Assembly: GCA_963699225.1 (NCBI GenBank)
Contig: OY969423.1
Coordinates: 2,542,001 to 2,606,000 of the forward strand
DNA length: 64,000 nt
Direction: 5' to 3'
DNA from: VRUE01 sp963699225
GTDB taxonomy: Bacteria > Actinomycetota > Thermoleophilia > Solirubrobacterales > 70-9
The position numbers and the translations under genes were made by a program. Positions 1 through 8,177 of the stretch are shown piece after piece. Each line of letters begins with the position of its first letter. The stretch's first letter is position 1. Below the pieces are notes generated by a model. That model did no database searches and had not been told where the DNA came from. It worked only from the letters and a program-made list of their open reading frames with translations.

Positions 1-174
1 CGACTGACCCTCCTCGCAGCGAATCTCCTTGACGGTGCCGTCGTCTTCGCTCTCGACCGGGATCTCCATCTTCATCGACTCGAGGATCACGACAGTGTCC
101 CCGTCCGCGACGGTGTCCCCAACGGCGACCTCGATTTTCCACACGTTGCCGGTGATGTGAGCCTCGATGTTCAT
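1..174 (-). CDS. Biotin carboxyl carrier protein domain (3' end beyond window)
   Basis: The 58 visible residues form the start of a biotinyl/lipoyl domain. They begin MNIEAHITGNVWK and contain ESMKMEIP, whose central Lys is the expected biotinylation site. This swinging arm carries carboxybiotin to an acyl-CoA carboxyltransferase. The gene is read leftward from an ATG at 172-174 and leaves the window before any stop, so it is partial. It starts directly at the domain with no long linker, like the small stand-alone carriers of actinobacterial acyl-CoA carboxylases. It diverges from the glycosyltransferase that starts 21 bases away. The carboxyltransferase beta subunit at 25958-27541 is a possible partner, but that is inference because the two are far apart. 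Confidence 0.85.
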   Translation of the reverse strand, partial: MNIEAHITGNVWKIEVAVGDTVADGDTVVILESMKMEIPVESEDDGTVKEIRCEEGQS

Positions 175-194
175 GGCGGGGGAGAATATCCGCC

Positions 195-866
195 GTGTCC
201 GACCTCGCCGTGATCGTCGCCGCCCGCAATGAGGCTGATCGGATCGCCGCGACGGTGTCCGCCTTGCGCGGCGCCTTCCCCGGCGCCGCGATCTGGGTGG
301 CCGACGACGCCTCCGAGGACGGCACCGCCGAGGTGGCGATGGGCGCCGGCGCCAAGGTGGTCAGCCGCGGCCGCCCGCACGGCAAGGGCGCCAACGTCAC
401 CGCCGCGGCTGAGGCGGCGCTGAGCGACGGCGAGCCACCCGTCCTGGTCCTGCTCTGCGACGGCGACCTGGCCGGCTCGGCGGGGCGGCTCGAGCCGCTC
501 GTCGAGGCGGTCGAAGCGGGGGAGTGCGATCTCGCCGTGGCGGCCTTCGGAACGCGCGTCGGCGGTGGCTTCGGCCTGGCCCTGGGCTTCGCCCACTGGG
601 CAATCCGGCGTCGCTGCGGCTTCGAGGCGGACGCGCCGATCTCTGGCCAGCGAGCGATGCGTAGCGAGGTGCTGCGCGCGGCGCTTCCCTTCGCGGCCGG
701 CTATGGGATGGAGATCGGGATGACCATCGATGCGATTCGGGCCGGCCATCGGGTGGGCGAGTATGAGCTCGACCTGGAGCATCGGGCCAGCGGCCGCACC
801 CTCGACGGCTTCCTCCACCGCGGCCGCCAGCTGCTCGACTTCCTCGCTGTCTACGCGCGGCGCTGA
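195..866 (+). CDS. Family 2 (GT-A) glycosyltransferase
   Basis: This 223-residue soluble protein has the GT-A layout. The N-terminal VIVAARNEADRI strand-loop is followed by DDASEDGTAE near residue 35 for nucleotide-sugar binding. A CDGD motif near residue 95 is in the position of the metal-binding DxD. The conserved SGQRAMR segment near residue 150 resembles the acceptor loop of polyprenyl-phosphate and glucosyl-3-phosphoglycerate type GT2 enzymes. No membrane segment is visible. The GTG start is supported by GGGGAGA upstream. The donor and acceptor cannot be told from sequence. The gene is divergent from the biotin carrier gene and tail-to-tail with the phosphoesterase gene. Confidence 0.8.
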   Translation: MSDLAVIVAARNEADRIAATVSALRGAFPGAAIWVADDASEDGTAEVAMGAGAKVVSRGRPHGKGANVTAAAEAALSDGEPPVLVLLCDGDLAGSAGRLEPLVEAVEAGECDLAVAAFGTRVGGGFGLALGFAHWAIRRRCGFEADAPISGQRAMRSEVLRAALPFAAGYGMEIGMTIDAIRAGHRVGEYELDLEHRASGRTLDGFLHRGRQLLDFLAVYARR

Positions 867-895
867 GCGGCAGGGCCCGCTCGGAGTTGGCGGCG

Positions 896-2788
896 CTACG
901 GCTGAGCCGCGGGGAGGTGGTGCTCGTCGCGCAGAACCCGGGATGCCTGCACCATTTCCGCCTGAAATCCCTCCAGCGGGGGTGGCACCTCCGCTTCCGC
1001 GATCGTCGGCACCGGGGTGGCGATCACTCCGTGGGTCGCGGCCCCCGCGCGCCAGTCGGCGATCGTCCTCATCGCCGGCCCGTAGTCGCCGCTCTGCGCC
1101 GCTTCGCTACGGGTCAGCAGGCGACCGAGGTGCTCGGCCTCGGCCACTCGCGGACCCATGTCCGCGGTCGCCTCGGGCGCGAACAGCTCGAGAATCGTCT
1201 TGATGATCGAGGTGTGGTCGAAGAGCGTGTGCGAGACGGTGCCGGGGTCGACCCATGGAGAGACAACGAAGGCGGGCACTCTCACCCCGTAGCGGGGGAA
1301 GACCGGATCGTGTGGTGCCGCGGGCGGCGAGACGTGGTCGTAGAAGCCGCCATGCTCGTCGTAGGCGACGATCAGCATCGTCTCGAGGCGCTGCTCCTCC
1401 GGCCCCTCGGCCAGGGCGCGCACGACCTGCAGCACCAGCTCCTGTGCCGCGCGCACGTCGGAGGGCGGATGGTCGTCGTTGGAGTTGCGCTCGAGGAAGC
1501 TCAGGTCGATGAAGTTGGGATCGATCCAACTGACCGGCGGCAGCTCACCGCGCCTCGCGTCGTCGAGGAAACTGCTGTGCTCGTCGACCATCAGGCGCTC
1601 GGCCGTTTGGGTGAGGCCGCTGACCATCCTGCGATCGAAGAAGCGGAAGTGGTCCTTGTGGAAGTTGAGGCCATCGCCCGGCTCGCGGTACTCGCCGTCG
1701 GCGACACGGAGGCTGCCGGGATCGTGCGAGTACCAGCGCCACATGACATTCGCCTGATCGAGGAAGCGCGGGAAGGAGGGGAAGTCCCAGAGCAGCTCTT
1801 TGGGGGCTCCGTCGAGCATTCCCTCGCGTTTGGGATCGGCGGTGCCGCACATCGCGTAGAGGCGGTTGACCCAGGTGGAGCCAGGGATCGAGCTGTGCCA
1901 GCGATCGCAGATGCAGGCGTTGTGGGCCAGATAGTCGTAGACCGGGAGCTGGCTGGCGTCGTAATACCCCATGACCAGATCGGGATGCTCGGGGTCGACG
2001 CCGGCGAAGTTGCTGACGAAGCCACCGTTGTCGCCCTCGAGCTGCTCGCCGACGCATTTGATCGAGTGGCAGGGGTCTTGGCTCTTGGGAAAGCGGGTGT
2101 TGGACAGGTGGCGTGGTGCGTAGCGTTTGCCGCGATACTCGTTGAACTGCTCCGGGCCCCCGGAAAGGCCATCGACCTCGATGTTGCCGCGCAAGCTGAG
2201 GTACCCCAGCATGTGGTCGAAGGAGCGGTTCTCGAGCATCAGTACGACCACGCGCTTGGTCTTCTCTCGAAGCAGCCGCACCGCCTCCTGCTCGTCTTCG
2301 CTCTCGGTGGCCGCGACGATCTTGGGCGCGGGGTCGGCCGGCTGGGGCCTGTCGTCCCAGTCAGGCTCGGCTTCCACGAGCTCTGCGACGATCTCGGCCC
2401 ACTCCGGCGGGTGCTCTGGCAGCCGGCTGCGCAGCCCGGCGATGAGGCGGCGCAGGAATGCGATCGGGAGGCGATCACCGAAGCCACGCAGGCTGGCGGC
2501 TCGTTCGCGGCCGGCCTGGGTCAGGCGCCAGACGGGTCGTTTCAGGTGGTTGCCGGCGGCATCGACGCTCTGCGGGGCGATCAGCGCGCGGCGCGCGGCC
2601 GAGCGCAGCCACGCTGCGATCTGGGCCTCGCCCAGTCCCGGACTGCCTCCCGCCGTTTGCGCCGCCGCAGCGCCAGCGAACTCACTCGTCGACGTCGGGC
2701 CCAGGTCGGCGAGCGCTTTCAGCAGCCAGCGGTCGAGCTCCTGAAATGGGTGTTTGATCGAAGAACCAGGTCCGAAGTCGGCGCCCAT
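896..2788 (-). CDS. Phospholipase C/phosphoesterase family protein with N-terminal winged-helix-like domain
   Basis: The protein has 630 residues. From about residue 175 it is a phosphoesterase-family (PF04185-type) domain of the alkaline phosphatase superfamily. It shows VVLMLENRSFDHMLGY with metal-site Glu and Asn, WHSSIPGSTWVNR, AYDEHGGFYDHV and a late FVVSPWVDPGTVSHTLFDHTS block with metal-binding Asp and His. This family includes phospholipase C and acid phosphatases acting on phosphate esters. The first 120 residues look like a winged helix: helices around LLKALADLG and AAWLRSAARRALI, then a wing ending in PVWRLTQAGRERA. There is no signal peptide, although most relatives are Tat-exported. 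The start has GAGGAGG upstream. An inverted repeat at 2850-2875 lies just ahead. The substrate is unknown. Confidence 0.8.
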   Translation of the reverse strand: MGADFGPGSSIKHPFQELDRWLLKALADLGPTSTSEFAGAAAAQTAGGSPGLGEAQIAAWLRSAARRALIAPQSVDAAGNHLKRPVWRLTQAGRERAASLRGFGDRLPIAFLRRLIAGLRSRLPEHPPEWAEIVAELVEAEPDWDDRPQPADPAPKIVAATESEDEQEAVRLLREKTKRVVVLMLENRSFDHMLGYLSLRGNIEVDGLSGGPEQFNEYRGKRYAPRHLSNTRFPKSQDPCHSIKCVGEQLEGDNGGFVSNFAGVDPEHPDLVMGYYDASQLPVYDYLAHNACICDRWHSSIPGSTWVNRLYAMCGTADPKREGMLDGAPKELLWDFPSFPRFLDQANVMWRWYSHDPGSLRVADGEYREPGDGLNFHKDHFRFFDRRMVSGLTQTAERLMVDEHSSFLDDARRGELPPVSWIDPNFIDLSFLERNSNDDHPPSDVRAAQELVLQVVRALAEGPEEQRLETMLIVAYDEHGGFYDHVSPPAAPHDPVFPRYGVRVPAFVVSPWVDPGTVSHTLFDHTSIIKTILELFAPEATADMGPRVAEAEHLGRLLTRSEAAQSGDYGPAMRTIADWRAGAATHGVIATPVPTIAEAEVPPPLEGFQAEMVQASRVLRDEHHLPAAQP

Positions 2789-2849
2789 CGCACTGCCTCC
2801 TCATTGAGATTGCGGCGCCGACCCTTTCAAAGGTAACTCGACTAAGCAA

Positions 2850-2875
2850 GAAGTTCCGGCCATAAATGGAACTTC
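2850..2875. repeat. 8-bp inverted repeat upstream of the phosphoesterase gene
   Basis: GAAGTTCC (2850-2857) and GGAACTTC (2868-2875) are exact reverse complements separated by 10 bases. They lie 62 to 87 bases upstream of the leftward phosphoesterase start and just after the amidase stop. The size and position suit a dimeric regulator's operator. No regulator is identified. Confidence 0.4.
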
Positions 2876-2895
2876 GACCAAACCGTGCGTCGACT

Positions 2896-4302
2896 TCAAG
2901 CCTTGCTTGGCTGCGGCCAACCCCCTGCTGCGCGCTCGACCTGTCCGGCGAGTGAAAGCAGCGTCGCCTCGTCGTGTTCGCGGCCGAGCAGTTGGGCGCC
3001 GATCGGCAGTCCCGTGGAGGTGAACCCGGCGGGGACGCTGATCCCGGGCCAGCCGACGACATTCCAGGCGAAGGCGAAGGGGCAGGTGGCGCTGGCGGTG
3101 TTGCCGGTCTTCCAGTAGCCCTCGCCCTCGAGGGCGCCGATACGCGGCGGCGGCTTCGCCGTGGTCGGGGTGAGGACGACGTCGCAGCGCTCGAAGACGC
3201 GGCCGATCCGGCGCCGCAGGCTCGGCTCGGCAGCGCGGGCGATGCGCAGCGGCACTCCCTGCAGAGCCTTGCCGATGCGGGCGGCAGCGCGGGTGCGCGG
3301 CTCCAGGTTGGAGCGGTCTTCGCCGTGGGCGCAGAGCCATTCCTCGACGGCCGCCTCGCCGCGGGCGACGATCGTCGGGCCGACCAGGCCGTATTCCGGA
3401 TCGATGCGGACGATCTCGTGGCCGAGCTCGGCGAGCTGCTCGGCAAAGGACTCGATCGCCGCGCGGTGCTCGGGGTTGACCTTTGCCGGGACGCCGAAGG
3501 GCGTGGCGAAGGAGATTGCCACCCGCAGGCTGCCGGGCTCGCGCGCTGCCGCTTCCGAGAAGGATTCGCTCGGCGCGGGGGGGCGGTGCAGATCGGCCGG
3601 GACGTTGCCGTGGACCGCGTCGAGCAGCAGCGCCGCATCGGCCGTGCTGCGCGCCAACGGGCCGTAGCAACTGAGCCCGTTGAAGGCCTCGGGGTCGGGC
3701 CAGGTCGAGACGCGTCCGCGCTGTGGCTTCAGCCCGACGAGCCCGGTCCAGGCCGCCGGGATGCGGATCGAGCCGGCGCCGTCGGAGCCGATCGCCGCCG
3801 GAACCACGCCGGCCGCCACGGCCGCGGCGGCGCCGCCGCTAGAGCCGCCGGGGGTGTGATCGGTGTTCCAGGGGTTGCGGGTCGCACCGTGCAGCGGCGT
3901 CTCGGTGAAGTGCCAGAGCCCCACCTCCGGCGCGTGGGTCTTGCCGATCGGGATCGCGCCCGCCTCGCGCAGGCGCCGGACCATCTCGGCGTCGCGCACC
4001 GCGGGCCGGCCGCCGCCGCAGCCGAAGGGGCTGGTGTGGCCGGCGAGGTGGACGTCGTCCTTGATCGCGACCGGGACGCCGAGCAGCGGCGCGCTGTCCT
4101 CCTCGCCGAGCCGGCGATCGGCCTCCTCGGCTGCCTCCAGCGCTTCCTCGGCGCAGATGACGCGGAACGCGTTCAGCCTCTCCTGGCTTGCCTCGGCCTG
4201 CTCGAGCGCCGCCTCGACCAGCTCGCGCGATGTGGTCTCCCCGGACCGCAGCAGCAGCACCTGCTCCTGCAGCCCAGCGGGTGAAGTCGTTGTCGTCGCC
4301 AC
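2896..4302 (-). CDS. Amidase signature family enzyme
   Basis: This 468-residue amidase-signature enzyme hydrolyses C-N amide bonds with a Ser-cisSer-Lys triad. The Lys is in PVAIKDD, the cis-Ser in GGSSGGAAAA and the nucleophile region in GSDGAGSIRIPAA, all in the usual order. The length matches stand-alone amidases rather than GatA with partners, and no gatB or gatC is nearby. The GTG start at 4300-4302 is preceded by GAGGGAGG at good spacing. Longer upstream reading runs into the divergent TetR gene and is not credible. The neighbouring TetR gene and the palindrome between them suggest the amidase is repressed by that regulator. The substrate is unknown. Confidence 0.88.
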   Translation of the reverse strand: MATTTTSPAGLQEQVLLLRSGETTSRELVEAALEQAEASQERLNAFRVICAEEALEAAEEADRRLGEEDSAPLLGVPVAIKDDVHLAGHTSPFGCGGGRPAVRDAEMVRRLREAGAIPIGKTHAPEVGLWHFTETPLHGATRNPWNTDHTPGGSSGGAAAAVAAGVVPAAIGSDGAGSIRIPAAWTGLVGLKPQRGRVSTWPDPEAFNGLSCYGPLARSTADAALLLDAVHGNVPADLHRPPAPSESFSEAAAREPGSLRVAISFATPFGVPAKVNPEHRAAIESFAEQLAELGHEIVRIDPEYGLVGPTIVARGEAAVEEWLCAHGEDRSNLEPRTRAAARIGKALQGVPLRIARAAEPSLRRRIGRVFERCDVVLTPTTAKPPPRIGALEGEGYWKTGNTASATCPFAFAWNVVGWPGISVPAGFTSTGLPIGAQLLGREHDEATLLSLAGQVERAAGGWPQPSKA

Positions 4303-4326
4303 TTTGCCTCCCTCGCCGCTGCTGTT

Positions 4327-4342
4327 GTTCGTTCGAACGAAC
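4327..4342. promoter_or_regulatory. 16-bp perfect palindrome, probable TetR operator
   Basis: GTTCGTTCGAACGAAC is a perfect palindrome in the 69-base gap between the divergent amidase (start 4302) and TetR (start 4372) genes. A divergent TetR plus target with one palindrome between them is the classic autoregulated arrangement. Binding is inferred, not shown. Confidence 0.65.
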
Positions 4343-4371
4343 GATAAGCGAAAACGGTAGGCTGGCGCTTC

Positions 4372-4941
4372 TTGGCCACCGTCGCGTCCTCCGATACCCG
4401 CGAGCGAATCCTCCGTGCCACGGTCGAGCTGATTGGCGAGGAGGGTGTGCCCGCCGTCACCAATCGCCGCGTCGCCGGCGCCGCCGGCGTCGCCCTCGGC
4501 TCGCTCACCTACCACTTCCCCAGCCAGGTGGATCTGCTGCGCGAGAGCCTGCTGCTCTTCGTCGGGGAAGAGGTTGTGCGCCAGGAGGAGATCGCGGCGG
4601 AGCTGCGCCGCAGGGAACCGAGCGTCGAGCAGATCGCGGCCGAAGTCCAGCGGGTAGTCGAGGAGTCGGGCAACCGGATCCAGGAGCTGGCCGAGATCGA
4701 GCTGCACCTGCAGGCGGCCCGCGACCCGGCCCTGCGCGAGGCCTCGCTGCGCTGCTTCGAGGCCTACGAAGGAGTCGCCGCTGCAGCGTTGGAGATGCTC
4801 GAGGTGCCGGAGCCGGAGCGCCACGCCCGCACGATCGTGGCGCTGATGTACGGGATGGGGCTGCGCCGGTTGGCGACGGGGGAGGACGCTTCGGGTGTCG
4901 CCGCGAGCCTGCTCACGATCGTCCGCGGAGTCACTCCCTGA
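4372..4941 (+). CDS. TetR family transcriptional regulator
   Basis: The 189-residue protein has an N-terminal TetR helix-turn-helix at residues 8-55: TRERILRATVELIGEEG, then VTNRRVAGAAGVALGSLTYHF. The remainder is a helical ligand-binding domain with no recognised ligand signature. A TTG start is the only reasonable one after the divergent promoter region. The ribosome site is weak. It likely binds the palindrome at 4327-4342 and controls both itself and the amidase. Its stop overlaps the apparent CTG start of glycerol kinase, so the kinase is probably co-transcribed and translationally coupled. Confidence 0.85.
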   Translation: MATVASSDTRERILRATVELIGEEGVPAVTNRRVAGAAGVALGSLTYHFPSQVDLLRESLLLFVGEEVVRQEEIAAELRRREPSVEQIAAEVQRVVEESGNRIQELAEIELHLQAARDPALREASLRCFEAYEGVAAAALEMLEVPEPERHARTIVALMYGMGLRRLATGEDASGVAASLLTIVRGVTP

Positions 4942-6410
4942 TCCTGGCGATCGACCAGGGGACGACGGGGACGACCTGCCTCGTCTTCGACGCCGAGGGG
5001 CAAATTGCCGGTCGGGCCTACTCGGAGTTCGAGCAGCACTTCCCCCGACCTGGCTGGGTCGAGCACGACGCCGCCGAAATCTGGCAGGTGAGCCGCCGCG
5101 TCGCCGTCGAGGCGATCGTCGACGCCGGCATCCAGGGAGCCGAGCTCGACGCGATCGGGATCACCAACCAGCGCGAGACCGTCGTCGCCTGGGACCCGGC
5201 GAGCGGCGAGCCGCTGCACCGGGCGCTGGTTTGGCAGGACCGGCGCACCGCCGATCGTTGCGCGGAGCTGCGCGCCGCCGGCCACGAACAGCTGGTGCGC
5301 GAGCGCACCGGCCTGGTCATCGATCCCTACTTCTCGGCGACCAAGATCGAGTGGCTACGACAAAACGTCGCCGGGGCCGAGCGAGCGGTCTTCGGCACGA
5401 TCGACTCCTGGCTGCTCTTCAAGCTCACCGGTCGTCACGCGACCGACCAGACCAACGCCTCGCGCACGATGCTCTTCGACATCCGCCGCCGCGTCTGGGA
5501 CGAGGAGCTTTGCGGCCTGCTCGGCATCGACTCGGCCAGTCTTCCCGAGGCGTTGCCCTCGGCTCACATCTACGGCACCACCACCGAGTTCGGCGGCGAG
5601 GTGCCGGTGGCGGGAATCGGCGGCGACCAGCAGGCGGCCCTCTTCGGTCAGGCCTGCCATGAACCCGGTACCGCCAAGAACACTTACGGGACCGGCAGCT
5701 TCGTCTTGCTCAACACCGGGCCCCAGGCGCCCAAGCCGGTCGAGGGCCTGCTGGCGACCGTCGCCTGTGGGACGGAGGAGCAATCGGCCTACGCACTCGA
5801 GGCCTCGATCTTCGTCACCGGCGCCGCCGTGCAGTGGCTGCGCGACGGCCTTGGCGTGATCGGGAGTGCGGGGGAGAGCGAGGCGCTGGCGGCCTCGCTC
5901 GAGGGCAACGACGGGGTCTACTTCGTGCCGGCGCTGACCGGCCTCGGCTCGCCGCACTGGGACCCCTACGCGCGCGGCACGATCGTCGGCCTCACTCGCG
6001 GCAGCGGCCGTGCCCACCTCGCCCGGGCAGCCCTGGAGGCGATCGCCTTTCAGACCGTCGATGCGGTGCGGGCTCAGGAGGCAGCGGCGGGCGAGCGGCT
6101 GGCGGCGCTCAAGGCCGACGGTGGCGCGGTCGCCAACCGCTGGCTGATGCAGTTCCAGGCCGACGTGCTCGGCTGCCCGGTGGTCGTCCCCGAGATCGCC
6201 GAGACGACCGCGCTCGGCGCCGCCTACCTGGCGGGAATCGCGACCGGCCGCTGGAGCCTCGAGCAGGTCGGCGAGATGTGGCGCGAGGCGGCGCGCTACG
6301 AGCCGGCGATGGGCGAGGACGAGCGCGAGTCGCTCCTGGCGGACTGGCACCGGGCGCTCGATCGCGCCAAGGACTGGGCCTCGCCGGAGCCCGGCAAAGA
6401 GGAGCCGTAA
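4938..6410 (+). CDS. glpK: Glycerol kinase (apparent CTG start)
   Basis: Glycerol kinase uses ATP to make glycerol 3-phosphate. The 490 residues match the family length. Diagnostic blocks occur in order: ILAIDQGTTGTT phosphate loop, ITNQRETVVAWD, WQDRRTADRC, GTGSFVLLNTG, GLGSPHWDPYARG and DGGAVANRWLMQFQADVLG. The family normally begins one or two residues before ILAIDQGTT. In this frame no ATG, GTG or TTG lies close, but a CTG at 4938-4940 overlaps the TetR stop (CTGA), with GGAG eight bases upstream. I therefore place the start there. It is followed by an acyltransferase gene, so the pair may feed glycerolipid synthesis. The function call is strong and the start is inferred. Confidence 0.9.
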   Translation: MILAIDQGTTGTTCLVFDAEGQIAGRAYSEFEQHFPRPGWVEHDAAEIWQVSRRVAVEAIVDAGIQGAELDAIGITNQRETVVAWDPASGEPLHRALVWQDRRTADRCAELRAAGHEQLVRERTGLVIDPYFSATKIEWLRQNVAGAERAVFGTIDSWLLFKLTGRHATDQTNASRTMLFDIRRRVWDEELCGLLGIDSASLPEALPSAHIYGTTTEFGGEVPVAGIGGDQQAALFGQACHEPGTAKNTYGTGSFVLLNTGPQAPKPVEGLLATVACGTEEQSAYALEASIFVTGAAVQWLRDGLGVIGSAGESEALAASLEGNDGVYFVPALTGLGSPHWDPYARGTIVGLTRGSGRAHLARAALEAIAFQTVDAVRAQEAAAGERLAALKADGGAVANRWLMQFQADVLGCPVVVPEIAETTALGAAYLAGIATGRWSLEQVGEMWREAARYEPAMGEDERESLLADWHRALDRAKDWASPEPGKEEP

Positions 6411-6438
6411 CCCTCGCCCTGGGCGGGGGTACCGCGTA

Positions 6439-6459
6439 GCGACGGCCTGCGGCCGTCGC
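6439..6459. terminator. Hairpin after glycerol kinase
   Basis: GCGACGGCC and GGCCGTCGC form a perfect 9-bp stem with a 3-base TGC loop, 28 bases after the glpK stop. There is no T-run, so it is a candidate GC-rich terminator or mRNA-stabilising hairpin rather than a canonical Rho-independent terminator. Confidence 0.4.
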
Positions 6460-6531
6460 GCGCCCATGAGCGCGGAGCGAACAAGCATGCATATCTGATT
6501 CTTTGCGCCGTGAGCGAAGCGCGAAATTGAC

Positions 6532-7239
6532 ATGAGTGACATGAAGCCACAGACTTACAAGGACGACCGCCCGGCGGAGTACTTCGACCAGTTCCACGCC
6601 TCGGCCCGCAAGGGGGTCGGCTGGACCTACACCTTCGTTCGCCTGATCCTCTCGCTGCCGACGCTGTTGATCTACCGGGTGCGGGCGATCGGGGTCGACA
6701 ACGTGCCGAAGAAAGGTGCGCTGATCCTCGCCCCCAACCACTTCAGCCAGATGGACCACTTCTTCGTCGGCCTCTACCTGCGCCGCAAGGTGCGCTTCAT
6801 GGCCAAGTCGCAGATGTTCGGCCCGCCGGTGCTCACCTACGTCTACAAGCACGGCGGCGTCTTCCCGGTGCGCCGCGGGCATCACGACGAGGAGGCGATG
6901 AAGACCGCCGCCGCGATCCTCGAGCAGGGCGAGATGCTGCTCGTCTACGCCGAGGGCGGGCGCTCGCGCAGCGGCAAGCTGAAAGAGGTCAAGCCGGGGA
7001 TCGGCCGCATCGCGCTCGAATCCGGCGCGCCCGTGGTGCCGGTCGCGATTCAGGGCTCGGAGAGAGTGCGCCGCTGGAAGCGACTCAGCTTTCCCAAGGT
7101 GACCGTCCAGTTCGGTGAGCCGCTGCGTTTCCCGGCCGAGGGCGCGCCGAGCCGCGAGCGCCAGCTCGAGGCTGCGGAGCAGATCTTCGCCCCGGTGCGG
7201 GCGATGTACGAGGAGCTCGCTACTCGTAACGAGCGCTGA
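6532..7239 (+). CDS. 1-acyl-sn-glycerol-3-phosphate acyltransferase family protein
   Basis: The 235-residue protein belongs to the PlsC/LPLAT family that transfers acyl chains to lysophosphatidate or similar acceptors at the membrane. It contains NHFSQMD near residue 70 (the HX4D catalytic motif), FPVRR near 100, and a YAEGGRSRSG block near 140 in place of the usual FPEGTRS. VPVAIQGSE near 165 matches the fourth conserved block. A hydrophobic stretch near residues 38-50 probably anchors it. A second ATG nine bases downstream is possible. The 3' end overlaps the convergent MBL gene by 20 bases. Its place after glpK fits phosphatidic acid synthesis, but the exact acceptor is uncertain. Confidence 0.85.
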   Translation: MSDMKPQTYKDDRPAEYFDQFHASARKGVGWTYTFVRLILSLPTLLIYRVRAIGVDNVPKKGALILAPNHFSQMDHFFVGLYLRRKVRFMAKSQMFGPPVLTYVYKHGGVFPVRRGHHDEEAMKTAAAILEQGEMLLVYAEGGRSRSGKLKEVKPGIGRIALESGAPVVPVAIQGSERVRRWKRLSFPKVTVQFGEPLRFPAEGAPSRERQLEAAEQIFAPVRAMYEELATRNER

Positions 7240-8131
7240 GCCCGGCGTAGAACTCCGGGTCGTGGCCCGGGGTGACGATCGCATCGGGGTACTCGCGCTT
7301 GAACAGCTTCAGCTCCTGCAGCGAGCGGCGGTAGTTGTGCTCGTCGAAGGGGCGCGGCGCCAGCGGCGCGTCGCCGTCCAGCTGGGCCTGCATGTAGGTG
7401 GCGTCGCCGCCGATCACGAAGTCGCGCTTGCCGAGGTGAGCGATCACCGACATGTGGCCGGCACTGTGGCCCGGGGTGTAGGCGAGCCGCAGCGAGCCGT
7501 CGCCGAAGAGGTCGAAGCAGCGGCCGAAAGTGGCGTAGGAGTCGATGCCGGCACGGTCGAAGTCGACCGTGCGGTAGTCGAAGGCGTAGTCGTAGTGGCT
7601 GTGCCGGTAGCCGTTGAGCAGTGGTCGCGGGCCGGTTGCGGCGGCGTGCCACTCCTTCTCGCTGAGGACGAAGGTCGAGTTGGGGAACTCGGAGATCGCC
7701 GAGGTGTGGTCGATGTGCATGTGGGTCATCACCACGATCGGGATCTCACCGGGGTCGAGCCCGGCTTTGCGCAGCTGTGCCGGGATGTCTTCGCCGGGCT
7801 CGAGCGAGGGGTTGCCGAAGCGGTTGCCCATGCCGCCGAAGTTCTCCTTGCCGTCGGTTGCGACCGAGGGGTGCAGGCCGGTGTCGATCAGGATCGCGCC
7901 GGCGCTGGGGTGGCGGATCAGGAAGGCGGGGCAGGGGACGGTGGCGGCGGGGTTGCCGCTGAGCAGGGCGCGCAGCAGCTTCAGGGTCTCGAGGCGACCG
8001 CCCGGACGTTCCATCATCGTGCGCGGCCAGGTGACGTGGCCGGCGACCATCGGCTCGACCGTGACCGTCGCGCCGGGGGTGCCGCCGGCCAGCGGCTCGT
8101 GCAGTGGTTTTGGCTCTACGCTGACCTTCAT
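7220..8131 (-). CDS. Metallo-beta-lactamase fold hydrolase, N-acyl homoserine lactonase-like
   Basis: The 303-residue MBL-fold protein has an intact dinuclear metal site: THMHIDH (HxHxDH), GHSAGHMS, GGDATYM with the bridging Asp, and TPGHDPEFY near the C-terminus. The early AILIDTGLHP strand and the overall length fit the AiiA/AttM-like lactonase group, which opens homoserine lactone rings. Many homologues act on other esters or lactones, so the substrate is open. The start at 8131 (MKVSVEPKP) is chosen because longer reading would overlap the divergent SDR gene at 8178. It is convergent with plsC over 20 bases. Confidence 0.8.
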   Translation of the reverse strand: MKVSVEPKPLHEPLAGGTPGATVTVEPMVAGHVTWPRTMMERPGGRLETLKLLRALLSGNPAATVPCPAFLIRHPSAGAILIDTGLHPSVATDGKENFGGMGNRFGNPSLEPGEDIPAQLRKAGLDPGEIPIVVMTHMHIDHTSAISEFPNSTFVLSEKEWHAAATGPRPLLNGYRHSHYDYAFDYRTVDFDRAGIDSYATFGRCFDLFGDGSLRLAYTPGHSAGHMSVIAHLGKRDFVIGGDATYMQAQLDGDAPLAPRPFDEHNYRRSLQELKLFKREYPDAIVTPGHDPEFYAGLSARYE

Positions 8132-8177
8132 TGCCGCTGAGGTTACGGTGACTGCCCGTCTATAGGCTTGCGCGTCA

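Noticed and set aside
887..2836. Long open frame on the plus strand (649 codons)
   Set aside because: It is the antisense shadow of the phosphoesterase gene; the protein shows no family pattern, and GC-rich antisense frames of this length are common here.
2974..4284. Long plus-strand frame opposite the amidase
   Set aside because: The minus strand encodes a complete amidase with its triad; the plus-strand product is low complexity.
2896..4824. 642-residue amidase start far upstream
   Set aside because: The extra residues overlap the divergent TetR gene and have no family similarity; the GTG at 4302 has a good ribosome site.
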